A stretch of 64,000 nucleotides of DNA. Origin: Bryobacterales bacterium. GTDB lineage: Bacteria; Acidobacteriota; Terriglobia; Bryobacterales; Bryobacteraceae. Under the pieces are notes generated by a model. The model was not told where the DNA came from, made no database searches, and saw only the letters and a program-made list of their open reading frames with translations. The DNA lies in NCBI GenBank assembly GCA_027459465.1, contig DAIDIH010000122.1, forward strand, positions 1-64,000. The letters are read 5' to 3'. The position numbers were made by a program, and so were the translations under genes. Shown one piece after another: positions 55,168 through 64,000 of the stretch; position 1 is the first letter of the stretch; every line of letters starts with the position of its first letter.

Positions 55168-58137
55168 TTGCCGTTTCGCAGCCCCCATTTCGCCGCACTC
55201 CTCCGGACCCTGACCACGCTAGCGGGACTTTTTTGCGCCGCCGGTCCGCTGGGCGCACTGAATCCCCGCAAGGCTGTGTCGCAGTACACGCGGACCGTGT
55301 GGACCCAGCAACAGGGGCTTCCGCAGGATTCGATCCGCGCAATCGCGCAGACCAGGGATGGTTTCCTTTGGCTCGGCACCGACGAGGGCCTGTCGCGCTT
55401 CGACGGATACGAGTTCGTCAACTTCGCGCATCAGCCGAACGGGTTGCCGAGCAACTCGATCTCGGCACTGCTGGCGGACCGCGACGGTTCGCTGTGGATC
55501 GGAACGTCGAACGGCTTGACCCGCTATTGGAACGGGAAATTCACCACGTACACGACCCGCGAGGGATTACCCGACAACGTCATCACAGCGCTGTGCCAGA
55601 CCGCGAACGGATCGCTTTGGATCGCCGCGGGAGTGGGTTTGAGCCGCTGGCGCAATGGCAAGTTCACGAATTTCACTGCCGCCGAGTTGCAACCGCTGGA
55701 GGCCGTGCGAGCCCTCAGCGAAGACCGGAACCACGTCTTGTGGGTGTCGGGCTACGGAGGACTGTTGAAGCGCGTCGGTGGAAAGTTCGTACCGGTGTTT
55801 TCTTCCGATGTGCTGCGCTCCAACATCATCCTGGCCATGCTGGCGGCTGACAACGGCGATATCTGGATCGGCGGGAGCGAGGGGTTGCTGCGGAGGTCGA
55901 GCAGCGGGGCGCTGCGGCTCTATACGACGCGGGACGGGTTGCCGGATAATCTGGTGCGTGCGCTTTGCCGCGACCGCGACGGAAACCTGTGGGTGGGGAC
56001 CAATGGCGGCCTGAGCCGGTTTGAAAACGGGCGGTTTGCCGCGGCGCTGCTCGAAGGCGGCCACGAACGCGACTGGGTGCGATGCCTTCTGGAAGACCGC
56101 GAAGGAAACCTGTGGGCCGGCATGAACGGCGGGCTGAACCGGTTCCGCGACGGCCGCTTTACGATGTACGGCCGGAGCGAAGGACTGCCCAGCGATCAGC
56201 CCCTGGCGGTACACCAGGACCGGCAGGGCAGAGTTTGGGTGGGCTTTCACGACAGCGGCCTTGTGGAGTTCTCCCAGCACGGCTACAAAGTGTACACGAC
56301 CGCGGACGGGCTGTCCGCCAACGAAGTGTTCGCGATCCGCGAGGCGCGCAACGGGGATCTTTTGCTCGCCACGCGCAACGGCTTGTGCCGCATGCACGAC
56401 GGACGATTCACGCGAATCGCCAAGCCGGACGACCTGGACCGGCGCATCGCCTTCGATGCGTTCGAAGACGCATCCGGCGCCTTATGGGTGGCCTCGCCGG
56501 CCGGAGTGCAACGATACGCCGGAGGCGCCTGGAAGACCGTGGCGCCCGGCGGAGCGCTGCTGAACAGCGCGTCGGTGGTGCTCAGCGGGGAGGCCGAGGG
56601 CGGACTGTGGGCGGGCACGTATGGAGAGGGACTGTGGCGGATCAAAGACGGGGCCGCACGGCTGTTGACCACAGCCGACGGTTTAGGCAGCGACCAGATT
56701 CGCTCTCTGTTGCCGGATCGAGACGGCGGACTGTGGATCGGAACTTATGGGGGCGGATTGAATCTTCTCCGGGGTGGTAAGTTCACCCGGTTCACCACGC
56801 GCGACGGCTTGCTCAGCGACAACGTGTCTCACGTCGAGGACGATGGACGGGGATGGCTTTGGCTGAGTACGACACGTGGGATTTGCCGGGTCCGGAAGGC
56901 GCAGTTGCTTGAATTCGCCGCCGGGAAGATCAAGGCGCTCACGGCCGTGAATTACGGGCTCGACGATGGGTTGCGGAGCGCGCAGTGTTCGCCCGGATAT
57001 CCGGCCGGCGCCGGGGGAACCACAACGTCGGATGGCCGGCTTTGGTTTCCGACCACGCGTGGACTGGCGGTGATTCGTCCGGGAGAGAAAGCACCGTCTC
57101 TTGCGGAACCGCTCGTCCACATCGTCGAAGCCTCGGTCGCCGGCGGCGATATTGACCTGACCCATCCGGCAAGCCTTCCGCCGCAGTCCGCCCGGATTCA
57201 GTTTCGTTACACCGGCATTTACCTGAGCGCGCCGGAGCGGGTGCGCTATGCATACATGCTTGAAGGGTTGGACCACGAATGGGTCGAGGCGGGGAACCGC
57301 AGGACGATCAACTACAACAGCCTTCCACACGGGAAGTACCGGTTCCTGGTGCGGGCCGGGTTTGCGGGGGGCCCGTGGTCGACAGCAGCTTATGCATTTG
57401 AGTTGTTGCCGTACTTCTACGAGCGCGCCTGGTTCCTGAGCCTGTGTGGAGCACTTGTCCTGGCGGCTATCTACGGGGTCTATCAACTTCGACTCCGCGG
57501 TGTCCGGAAGCAATTTTCGCTCGTGCTGGAGGAGAGAGCGCGGCTGGCGCGGGAAATTCACGATACGCTTGCGCAGGGGTTTGTCGGGATCTCGTCGCAG
57601 CTTGACGCCGTGGCGACGGAATTGCGCACCGACCTCGGGGCCGCCGCCAAACATCTGGACCTCGCCCGGAAGATGGCGCGGCACAGCGTGACGGAAGCCC
57701 GCCGTTCGGTGATGGACCTTCGGGCGCCGGCGCTGGACGAGCATGATCTGCCTTCGGCGCTGCCCGCAGCGGCCCGCCGGTGGGCCGCGGGCTCTCCGGC
57801 GTCTCTGGACGTGCAGGTGAGTGGCACGGGATCCAGGCTACCGCAAGAGGCGGAACAAAACCTGATGCGGATCGCGCAAGAGGCGGTGACGAACGCGATC
57901 AAGCATTCCGGCGCGCAGCACATCTCCGTCTCGCTGACCGTAGAGGACCGGACGTTGAAGCTGAGTGTCTGCGACGACGGCTGTGGGTTTGAGCCCGATG
58001 GCGTGTTCTCGACTCTCGACGGACATTTCGGCCTGCTGGGCATGCGGGAGCGGGCGCAAAGGCTCGGTGGAGAACTGCGTTTGGAAAGCTCCCCGGGCCG
58101 CGGCACGCGAGTGGAAGTGAGCGCACCGGCGCCCTAA
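55168..58137 (+). CDS. Propeller-type sensor histidine kinase (NarL-pathway class)
   Basis: This 989-residue membrane kinase has a signal-like N terminus. Two seven-bladed propellers of regulator-propeller repeats follow (LWLGTDEGLSRFDGYEF and about a dozen similar, about 45-640), then a Y_Y_Y domain (about 680-750) and a membrane helix (about 757-775). A HisKA_3 domain has the phospho-accepting His in AREIHDTLAQGFVG (about residue 798), and the C-terminal HATPase has the G-box DDGCGFEPDG. The start is a TTG at 55168, and no in-frame ATG is available before the propeller. The response-regulator gene follows by 6 bases. Such sensors often detect polysaccharide fragments, but the ligand here is unknown. 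Confidence 0.9.
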   Translation: MPFRSPHFAALLRTLTTLAGLFCAAGPLGALNPRKAVSQYTRTVWTQQQGLPQDSIRAIAQTRDGFLWLGTDEGLSRFDGYEFVNFAHQPNGLPSNSISALLADRDGSLWIGTSNGLTRYWNGKFTTYTTREGLPDNVITALCQTANGSLWIAAGVGLSRWRNGKFTNFTAAELQPLEAVRALSEDRNHVLWVSGYGGLLKRVGGKFVPVFSSDVLRSNIILAMLAADNGDIWIGGSEGLLRRSSSGALRLYTTRDGLPDNLVRALCRDRDGNLWVGTNGGLSRFENGRFAAALLEGGHERDWVRCLLEDREGNLWAGMNGGLNRFRDGRFTMYGRSEGLPSDQPLAVHQDRQGRVWVGFHDSGLVEFSQHGYKVYTTADGLSANEVFAIREARNGDLLLATRNGLCRMHDGRFTRIAKPDDLDRRIAFDAFEDASGALWVASPAGVQRYAGGAWKTVAPGGALLNSASVVLSGEAEGGLWAGTYGEGLWRIKDGAARLLTTADGLGSDQIRSLLPDRDGGLWIGTYGGGLNLLRGGKFTRFTTRDGLLSDNVSHVEDDGRGWLWLSTTRGICRVRKAQLLEFAAGKIKALTAVNYGLDDGLRSAQCSPGYPAGAGGTTTSDGRLWFPTTRGLAVIRPGEKAPSLAEPLVHIVEASVAGGDIDLTHPASLPPQSARIQFRYTGIYLSAPERVRYAYMLEGLDHEWVEAGNRRTINYNSLPHGKYRFLVRAGFAGGPWSTAAYAFELLPYFYERAWFLSLCGALVLAAIYGVYQLRLRGVRKQFSLVLEERARLAREIHDTLAQGFVGISSQLDAVATELRTDLGAAAKHLDLARKMARHSVTEARRSVMDLRAPALDEHDLPSALPAAARRWAAGSPASLDVQVSGTGSRLPQEAEQNLMRIAQEAVTNAIKHSGAQHISVSLTVEDRTLKLSVCDDGCGFEPDGVFSTLDGHFGLLGMRERAQRLGGELRLESSPGRGTRVEVSAPAP

Positions 58138-58143
58138 AACGCG

Positions 58144-58770
58144 ATGGAACGGATTCGAATTCTGATCGCGGAAGACCATCTCATTGCGCGTGCCGGCATC
58201 GCCGCGATTGTCAATGCGCAGCCGGACATGATGGTGGCGGGCGAGGCGATTGACGGGATGCAGGCCGTGGAGCGGTACCGTGAGCTTCACCCGGACGTGA
58301 CGCTGATGGACGTCCGGATGCCCGGCATGAACGGCATCGATGCCGCCGCCGCGATCCGTGCGGAGTTCCCCTCCGCGCGGATTATCGCCCTCAGCACCTT
58401 CTCCGGGGAGGAAGACATCCGGCGGGCGCTGGCGGCGGGCGCGCAGTCGTACCTCACGAAGGACGTGCTGCACGACGAACTGCTACGGGCGATCCGCGCC
58501 GTGCACGCCGGCGAGCGTTACCTCCCGCCGCTGGTGGCGGCGCTCGTCGATACGCCGCTTCCCCGCCCCGACCTAAGCGGGCGGGAGATGGAAGTTCTGC
58601 GGCTGATCGTCGACGGCCTCAGCAATAAGCAGATCGGCTACGTCCTCGACATCGCCGAATACACCGTAAAGAACCACGTCAAGAAGATTCTGAGCAAGCT
58701 CGGCGTCGAAGATCGGACCCAAGCCGTTACCGCGGCGATCCAGCGGGGCATTGTCCATCTGGAACCATAG
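58144..58770 (+). CDS. NarL/LuxR-family response regulator
   Basis: This 208-residue partner of the preceding kinase has a receiver domain (about 5-120) with the acidic pair in IAEDH, the phospho-accepting Asp in VTLMDVRMPGMNG (about residue 56) and Lys in LTKDVL. A LuxR-type HTH follows (about 142-205, LSGREMEVLRLIVDGLSNKQIG). Immediate adjacency argues for a cognate pair. Its targets might include the RND efflux operon downstream, but no binding site is recognisable. Confidence 0.93.
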   Translation: MERIRILIAEDHLIARAGIAAIVNAQPDMMVAGEAIDGMQAVERYRELHPDVTLMDVRMPGMNGIDAAAAIRAEFPSARIIALSTFSGEEDIRRALAAGAQSYLTKDVLHDELLRAIRAVHAGERYLPPLVAALVDTPLPRPDLSGREMEVLRLIVDGLSNKQIGYVLDIAEYTVKNHVKKILSKLGVEDRTQAVTAAIQRGIVHLEP

Positions 58771-58942
58771 CCCTAACGAGCTATTTCAGCATCGGGTGGA
58801 AGCATGGCAACTTGGAAGTGAAAGGATTCATGCCCGGTTGGCGCGAAAACTCGCTACGCGCCGGGCTGTGATTGAATCTAAAGCGTATCGCTCGTAACCC
58901 GCGCAACGGAAATTCCGGTTCGCGTGGAATCAGGAAATTATC
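58771..58942 (+). other. Intergenic region ahead of the RND operon
   Basis: These 172 bases contain an imperfect GC-rich hairpin (GGCGCG at 58840-58845 with CGCGCC at 58857-58862, extended by GCCC/GGGC with a bulge). There is no T-tract, so it is not a clear terminator. The RND promoter should lie here, but I cannot point to convincing -35 and -10 boxes. Confidence 0.35.
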
Positions 58943-61900
58943 ATGTGGATAGTCCGCCTAGCCCTGCGCCGGCCATATACCTTCGTGGTAATGGCGTTGC
59001 TCATCGCCATTCTCGGGACGATGTCGATCTTTACGATGCCGGTCGATATTTTCCCTTACATCGACATCCCGGTGGTGAGCGTTGTGTGGATTTATCCGGG
59101 CCTGCCGCCGGAGGAGATGGAAAAACGGATGGTCACCATCTTCGAGCGCGCCATGACGACCACGGTGAACGACATCGAGCACATCGAATCGCAGTCCTAC
59201 GCCGGCGTTTCGGTGGTCCGCGTTTTCTTTCATCCGAACGTGAGCATCGACATGGCGGTGGCGCAGGTGACGGCCATTTCGCAGACCATCCTCCGCGTAG
59301 TGCCTCCCGGTTCGTTTCCGCCGAACGTCTTGAAATATGACGCGACCAGTGTGCCCATCATCCAGCTTGGGTTGTCGAGCAAGACGCTAAGCGAGCAGCA
59401 GCTTTATGACCTGGGAATGAACTTCATCCGGACGCAGCTTGCAACCGTGCAAGGCGCCTCCATCCCAGGCCCATACGGGGGGAAATCACGCCAGATCATG
59501 GTCGACATCAACCCCGACCTTCTGTACTCCAAGGGGCTCAGTCCGGTTGACATCTCAAACGCGTTCAATAACCAGAACCTGATTCTGCCCGCCGGTACGG
59601 CAAAGATGGGCCCCATCGAGTACGAGATCAAAATGAATGGCAGTCCGACGATCGTGGACCAGTTGAACGATCTCCCGGTGAAGACGGTGAACGGCGCAAC
59701 CGTTTATATGCGGGACGTGGCCCAGATCCGGGACGGATTCGCCGTGCAAACGAATATCGTCCGGACGAATGGTTCCAAAGGGGCGCTGTTAACCGTGCTA
59801 AAGAGCGGCAAAGCATCGACGCTGGACATCGTGAACCGGGTGAAGAGCGCGCTTCCGCGGATTCTGGCCGGGTTGCCGCCCGCATTAAAAGTGACGCCAC
59901 TGTTTGATCAGTCGATCTTCGTTCGCGCTTCGATTCAGGGCGTGCTGCGCGAGGCGTTGATCGCGGCTGGTTTGACCGGCCTGATGATCTTACTGTTTCT
60001 CGGCAGTTGGCGCAGCACCCTCATCGTCTGCATCTCGATTCCGCTGTCCATCCTGACGTCGATGATCATTCTCGGCCTGCTCGGCGAGACAATCAACGTC
60101 ATGACGCTGGGCGGCATGGCATTGGCGGTGGGTATTCTCGTTGACGACGCCACCGTAGAGATCGAGAACACCCACCGCAACATGGGCATGAAGAAACCGC
60201 TGGCGCGCGCGGTGCTGGACGGAGCGCACCAGATCGCGGTGCCGGCGTTCGTGTCGACATTGTCCATCTGCATCGTGTTTGTCCCCGTCATCCTCCTCAC
60301 CGGCGTCGCGAAGTTCCTGTTCACGCCTCTGGCTCTGGCAGTGGTGTTTGCGATGCTCGCGTCTTACCTTCTTTCGCGAACCCTGATTCCGACCATGGTG
60401 CACTATCTGCTCAAGCCGGAACTGGACCTTTACCGGCAGGGCGAGCACGGCGAGGCGGCCGGAGGGACCGGACCGATCTGGAGCTCGCACTTCGTATTCA
60501 ACCGGCGGTTCGAATGGCTTCGGTATCACTACACCGGGCTGCTTGACTGGGCGCTCGACCATCGGCTTGGGGTGATCGTTGTGTTTCTGGTCTTCACGAC
60601 AGGCTCCCTGCTTCTGGCGCCGCTGGTTGGACGCGATTTCTTCCCGACGGTTGACTCCGGCCAGATGCGCCTCCACGCCAGGCCTCCAGTCGGAACCCGC
60701 CTGGAACAAGCCGAGGTGGACTTTGCCGCGATCGAGAAGGAGATCCGCAACGTAATTCCGGCGGACGAGATCGACACCATCATCGACAATATCGGGCTTC
60801 CGAACGGCAGCTTCAACCTGGCCTTCGGGGATACCGCCACGATCACCAATGGCGACGGCGACATCCTGATTTCTCTCAAGCCCGAGCGGCACGGGCGGAT
60901 TTCAGACTACACCGTCGCGCTTCGCAAGCGGCTGAACGAGAAGTTCCCCGACACGACGTTCTTCTTTGAGGCGGCTAACATCACGAACCAGATTCTGAAT
61001 TTCGGTCTGCCGGCCCCGATCGACGTACAAGTGGTCGGGCGCGATGCGGACGTCAATTACAAGATCGCGCGCCAGTTGGAGCAGAAAATCGCACGGGTTC
61101 CCGGCACGGCCGACGTGCATATCCAACAGGCCGTCGACTACCCGGAGTTCCGGCTGAATGTGGATCGCAGCCGCGCGGAGGAACTCGGCCTGACGCAAAA
61201 AGACGTCGCGACGAGCATGCTGGTGTCGCTGAGCTCAAGCGGCCAGATTGCTCCGAACGAGTGGCTGAACTGGAACAACGGCGTGAACTACCAGGTCGGC
61301 GTTCAGACGCCGCAGTACAAGATGGATTCTCTCGACATCCTGCTGCGCACGCCGATTTCCCCGTCCGGCCAGCCGGTCATGTCGACAACGCCGTCGTCGA
61401 TAGCGGGAGTCGGTGACGCGACAAACTCCTCGGTGGGAACGGCGCCGGTAGGCAATACGACGGCCTATGGCAACCCGAACTCCGGCGCTTCGCGGACGCA
61501 GCTTCTGTCAAACCTCGTCACGGTAAGCCGCGGGTATGCGCCGGCCATCGTGACCCACTACAACGTACAGCCCGTATTCGATATCTACTCGAATACCGAC
61601 CGGCGGGACCTCGGCGGCGTGGGCACAGATATCGAGAAGATCGTACGCGATGCTTCGCAGCACCTTCCCCGGGGAGTCACCGTCACCGTGCGCGGCCAAT
61701 TGCGCACAATGCAAGATTCGTTTGTCCGTCTGGGGCTGGGAATGATTCTGGCGATCATTCTGGTGCACCTGATCATGGCGGTTAACTTCCAGTCCTGGGT
61801 GGATCCGTTTATCATCCTCACCGCGCTGCCGGGCGCCTTGGCCGGCATTGTGTGGATGCTATTCGTAACGCAAACCACGTTCAGCGTCCCCTCGCTGATG

Positions 61901-62284
61901 GGTGCGATCATGTGTATCGGCGTCGCCACGGCGAACAGCATTCTGATGGTGGTGTTTGCCAACGACGAACGGGCCGAGGGAAAGGATGCGCGCGAAGCGG
62001 CGCTGTCAGCCGGCTATACCCGCATCCGGCCGGTTTTGATGACGGCCTCCGCAATGATCCTGGGCATGCTCCCGATGTCGCTCGGACTTGGCGAGGGCGG
62101 TGAACAGAACGCTCCGCTGGGGCGGGCGGTGATCGGCGGGCTGATGCTGGCGACGATTACAACCCTTTTCATCGTGCCGATCACGTACAGCTATTTCCGC
62201 AAGACACCGCCGGTGGACCACGAGCGGCAGCTTGAAGCGGAAGAGCGGGAAGGCATGGCCGAATCCGAAGTGAACTTTGCTTGA
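58943..62284 (+). CDS. RND-family multidrug/solute efflux inner-membrane transporter
   Basis: This 1113-residue proton-driven RND pump has about twelve membrane helices in the standard 1 + 5 + 1 + 5 arrangement, with two large periplasmic porter/docking loops. The proton-relay acidic residues lie in GILVDDATVEIEN (helix 4, about residue 395-407). It is some 50-70 residues longer than typical. The excess is a Ser/Gly/Thr/Asn-rich stretch (about 806-853) in the second periplasmic loop. It is first in a pump, adaptor, channel operon. The substrate class is unknown, and it is nearer to multidrug (HAE1-like) than to heavy-metal pumps. Confidence 0.92.
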   Translation: MWIVRLALRRPYTFVVMALLIAILGTMSIFTMPVDIFPYIDIPVVSVVWIYPGLPPEEMEKRMVTIFERAMTTTVNDIEHIESQSYAGVSVVRVFFHPNVSIDMAVAQVTAISQTILRVVPPGSFPPNVLKYDATSVPIIQLGLSSKTLSEQQLYDLGMNFIRTQLATVQGASIPGPYGGKSRQIMVDINPDLLYSKGLSPVDISNAFNNQNLILPAGTAKMGPIEYEIKMNGSPTIVDQLNDLPVKTVNGATVYMRDVAQIRDGFAVQTNIVRTNGSKGALLTVLKSGKASTLDIVNRVKSALPRILAGLPPALKVTPLFDQSIFVRASIQGVLREALIAAGLTGLMILLFLGSWRSTLIVCISIPLSILTSMIILGLLGETINVMTLGGMALAVGILVDDATVEIENTHRNMGMKKPLARAVLDGAHQIAVPAFVSTLSICIVFVPVILLTGVAKFLFTPLALAVVFAMLASYLLSRTLIPTMVHYLLKPELDLYRQGEHGEAAGGTGPIWSSHFVFNRRFEWLRYHYTGLLDWALDHRLGVIVVFLVFTTGSLLLAPLVGRDFFPTVDSGQMRLHARPPVGTRLEQAEVDFAAIEKEIRNVIPADEIDTIIDNIGLPNGSFNLAFGDTATITNGDGDILISLKPERHGRISDYTVALRKRLNEKFPDTTFFFEAANITNQILNFGLPAPIDVQVVGRDADVNYKIARQLEQKIARVPGTADVHIQQAVDYPEFRLNVDRSRAEELGLTQKDVATSMLVSLSSSGQIAPNEWLNWNNGVNYQVGVQTPQYKMDSLDILLRTPISPSGQPVMSTTPSSIAGVGDATNSSVGTAPVGNTTAYGNPNSGASRTQLLSNLVTVSRGYAPAIVTHYNVQPVFDIYSNTDRRDLGGVGTDIEKIVRDASQHLPRGVTVTVRGQLRTMQDSFVRLGLGMILAIILVHLIMAVNFQSWVDPFIILTALPGALAGIVWMLFVTQTTFSVPSLMGAIMCIGVATANSILMVVFANDERAEGKDAREAALSAGYTRIRPVLMTASAMILGMLPMSLGLGEGGEQNAPLGRAVIGGLMLATITTLFIVPITYSYFRKTPPVDHERQLEAEEREGMAESEVNFA

Positions 62285-62294
62285 ACGAAAACTG

Positions 62295-63716
62295 ATGCAT
62301 CATACCGAATCAAACGAACCGGAATCCGAAGAGATCGTGACCGTCGAGAGTAACGAGGAGCGGTTGCTGCGTGAGATCGAGGATCTGAAGCGGCAACTGG
62401 AGCAGCGCCAGGTTGCCCACCCCGCGGTGCACACGGCGACGGAGCAACCCCCTCGCCCCTCCCGCGGAGTGCTGACGTTTCTGTTCTTTGCCGCCGGCGT
62501 CGCCGTGCTTGCAGCGTTTTTCGCGGGCTATCTTCCGCGGAAGTCCCGGCAGGAAACCGTGGTGCGGGAAACGGCCGTGGAAGAGAGCCAGGCCCCGGGC
62601 GTGAACGTTGTGCAGGCGGTTCCTTCGCAGGCGACAAGTTCACTCGTGCTGCCCGGCAATGTCGCCGCACTGACGGAAGCACCGATCCTGGCTCGCGCCG
62701 ACGGATATCTGAAAAGCCGGTACGTGGATATCGGCGACAAGGTGAAGGCCGGACAACTCCTGGCCGAGATTGACGCCCCGGACTTGGACCAACAGGTTCG
62801 GCAGGCGCAGGCCACACTCTCCCAGACCCAGGCTTCCCTCGAACAGGCCAAATCGAATTATCAACAGGGGCAGGCGAATCAGGCGCTGGCGGCGATCACG
62901 GCCAAGCGCTGGGCCCATCTGGTGGTAAAGGGTGCGGTTTCGCTGCAGGAGAATGACCAGTACCAGGCGCAACTGAAGGCTCAGACCGCAAACCTCGACG
63001 CCTTGAGCAAAGCGATCGAAGCGGCCAAGAGCAACGTGGCGGCAGCCCAGGCGAACCTCGGCCGGTTGAAGGAACTGCAAGGGTACGAGCAGGTGCGGGC
63101 GCCGTTTACCGGAGTCATCACCGTACGCAACGTGGACGTCGGCGCGCTGATCACCACCGGCCAAACGCTCATCTACCGCATCGCGCAGACAAATATCCTG
63201 CGGACTTACGTGGACGTGCCGCAGGGAAATGCCACCGACATGCGTGTCGGACAACCCGCGGTCCTCAAAATCCCCGATCTGGCGGGACGTCAATTCATCG
63301 GACATGTAACACGGGTGGCGAACGCACTCGATCCGGCCAGCCGCACGATGCTCACCGAGGTCCAGGTTCCCAACCCGGACGGAACGCTGCGGCCCGGCAT
63401 GTACGCGCTTGTGGACCTGAATGTCATCCGCAAGGAGCCCCCGATCCTGATTCCGGGCGATGCGCTGGTGGTGCGCGCCAACGGCACCCTGGCCGCCGTG
63501 GTGGGCCCCGATCACGTGGTGCATTTTCATAAGATCGACGTGGGCCGGGACTTCGGCGACAAAGTCGAAGTGCTGAGCGGATTGAGCACGGGGGATCTGG
63601 TTGTGGTGAATCCGAGCGACGTTGTTCAGGAGGGCGCCAAGGTCAGACCCGTTCCGCTCGCTAAGCCCCCGGCAAGTCCAATGGCCCGGCCTGCGACGCC
63701 GGCGCGAAAAGGGTGA
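62295..63716 (+). CDS. RND-type periplasmic adaptor (membrane fusion protein)
   Basis: This 473-residue adaptor joins the RND pump and the outer-membrane channel. It has an acidic cytoplasmic N terminus, a membrane helix (about 58-82), a lipoyl half (KAGQLLAEIDAPDLDQQ), an Ala/Gln-rich coiled-coil hairpin (about 165-265), the second lipoyl half (VRAPFTGVITVRNVDVGALI), a beta-barrel, and a Pro/Ala-rich end. The ATG at 62295 is 10 bases after the pump stop; the frame also allows a TTG at 62277 overlapping the pump gene. Confidence 0.9.
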   Translation: MHHTESNEPESEEIVTVESNEERLLREIEDLKRQLEQRQVAHPAVHTATEQPPRPSRGVLTFLFFAAGVAVLAAFFAGYLPRKSRQETVVRETAVEESQAPGVNVVQAVPSQATSSLVLPGNVAALTEAPILARADGYLKSRYVDIGDKVKAGQLLAEIDAPDLDQQVRQAQATLSQTQASLEQAKSNYQQGQANQALAAITAKRWAHLVVKGAVSLQENDQYQAQLKAQTANLDALSKAIEAAKSNVAAAQANLGRLKELQGYEQVRAPFTGVITVRNVDVGALITTGQTLIYRIAQTNILRTYVDVPQGNATDMRVGQPAVLKIPDLAGRQFIGHVTRVANALDPASRTMLTEVQVPNPDGTLRPGMYALVDLNVIRKEPPILIPGDALVVRANGTLAAVVGPDHVVHFHKIDVGRDFGDKVEVLSGLSTGDLVVVNPSDVVQEGAKVRPVPLAKPPASPMARPATPARKG

Positions 63717-63730
63717 TCGGGCAGCCATCG

Positions 63731-64000
63731 ATGAGAATCAGGCAGCTTGTTGCAGTGTGTCTTTCGGTGACGCTGGCCGCCGCCCAACAAAGCCAGACTC
63801 CCGTGGTGAGCTATCAGCCGGGCGCGGTTGGCTGGTTGACCGGGCCATACCGTCAGCCGTCGGTGTCGCTACCCGACTTTACTAACGCCCCGCGGCTTCG
63901 CGGATTGATTCGCGCGGGCAACATTTACCTCTCCCTTTCCGACGCCATCGCCCTGGCGATCGAGAACAACCTCGACATCGAACTGGGCCGCTTTGCCTTC
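63731..64000 (+). CDS. TolC-like outer-membrane efflux protein (partial, runs off the window)
   Basis: The first 90 codons are present. The product starts MRIRQLVAVCLSVTLAAAQQ (signal peptide) and reaches LSLSDAIALAIENNLDIELGR, the typical first helical repeat of TolC-type channel proteins. It lies 14 bases after the adaptor stop, completing a tripartite pump. The 3' end is outside the window. Confidence 0.88.
   Translation, partial: MRIRQLVAVCLSVTLAAAQQSQTPVVSYQPGAVGWLTGPYRQPSVSLPDFTNAPRLRGLIRAGNIYLSLSDAIALAIENNLDIELGRFAF

Noticed and set aside
56683-57744. A 353-codon frame antisense to the propeller kinase gene
   Set aside because: It lies wholly within a well-supported coding gene and translates to Arg/Pro-rich sequence without motifs.
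58832-58866. A terminator after the response-regulator gene
   Set aside because: The hairpin is bulged and has no following T-tract, so it does not meet the usual form.

Overview
The window is GC-rich, densely packed chromosomal DNA from a free-living Gram-negative bacterium. It most resembles an acidobacterium of the Solibacter/Bryobacter type. The evidence is the secreted protein at 12653-13702, whose C-terminal half carries the 'TIGR03437-type' signature (S-P-A-G-V-x-N-A-A-S-F) that is abundant in Solibacterales. The many beta-propeller and BNR-repeat exported proteins, a propeller-type sensor kinase and MacB/RND exporters fit the same picture. The taxonomic call is inference. I see no rRNA, tRNA, insertion sequence, prophage or CRISPR array.

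Layout. 1-5.7 kb: a MacB-like ABC exporter set (ATPase, membrane fusion protein, two permeases) on the minus strand, then tadA and a TetR regulator with a recognisable operator and promoter. 5.8-24.2 kb: mostly housekeeping and single-function genes: a Cys-rich HTH protein, a glycosyltransferase, glyA, proS, a class V aminotransferase, an MBL hydrolase, the TIGR03437 protein, a methyltransferase, a small membrane protein, ygfZ, a very large hybrid histidine kinase split by a frameshift, cysH, a TrmB-like regulator and gltA with a clear terminator. 24.2-34.2 kb: a self-contained [NiFe] uptake hydrogenase locus. Small subunit, large subunit, cytochrome b, protease and hypC-D-E-A-B run on the minus strand, with hypF divergent. 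The small subunit has the six-Cys proximal-cluster signature of O2-tolerant enzymes, and HypA lacks its zinc domain. 34.2-42.3 kb: small exported or membrane proteins, purU, a frameshifted PD40 propeller protein, maeB, an AhpD-like protein and an SRPBCC-like protein. 42.2-45.1 kb: an ECF42-type sigma factor cluster with two DGPF/YCII proteins and a DinB protein. Two matching promoters (TGTCGA-N16-CGTCGT) precede it. 45.2-52.1 kb: ppk1, a rhodanese, two glycosyltransferases, a LolC/E permease and lysS. 52.2-58.8 kb: a secreted BNR protein, then a propeller-type histidine kinase with its NarL-type regulator. 58.9-64 kb: a tripartite RND efflux operon whose outer-membrane gene runs off the window.

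How the genes work together. The hydrogenase locus would feed electrons from H2 into the quinone pool through its cytochrome b, and it carries its own maturation genes. The ECF42 cluster looks like an autoregulated stress module. The TetR protein and ABC exporter at the left, and the kinase/regulator pair and RND pump at the right, are plausible sensing-and-export pairs, but only by proximity. Several genes have a -10-like hexamer placed so that transcription would begin at or within a few bases of the start codon, which suggests frequent leaderless mRNAs. Two genes (hybrid kinase, PD40 protein) each need one extra base to restore the frame, so either the sequence has errors there or the genes are newly broken.
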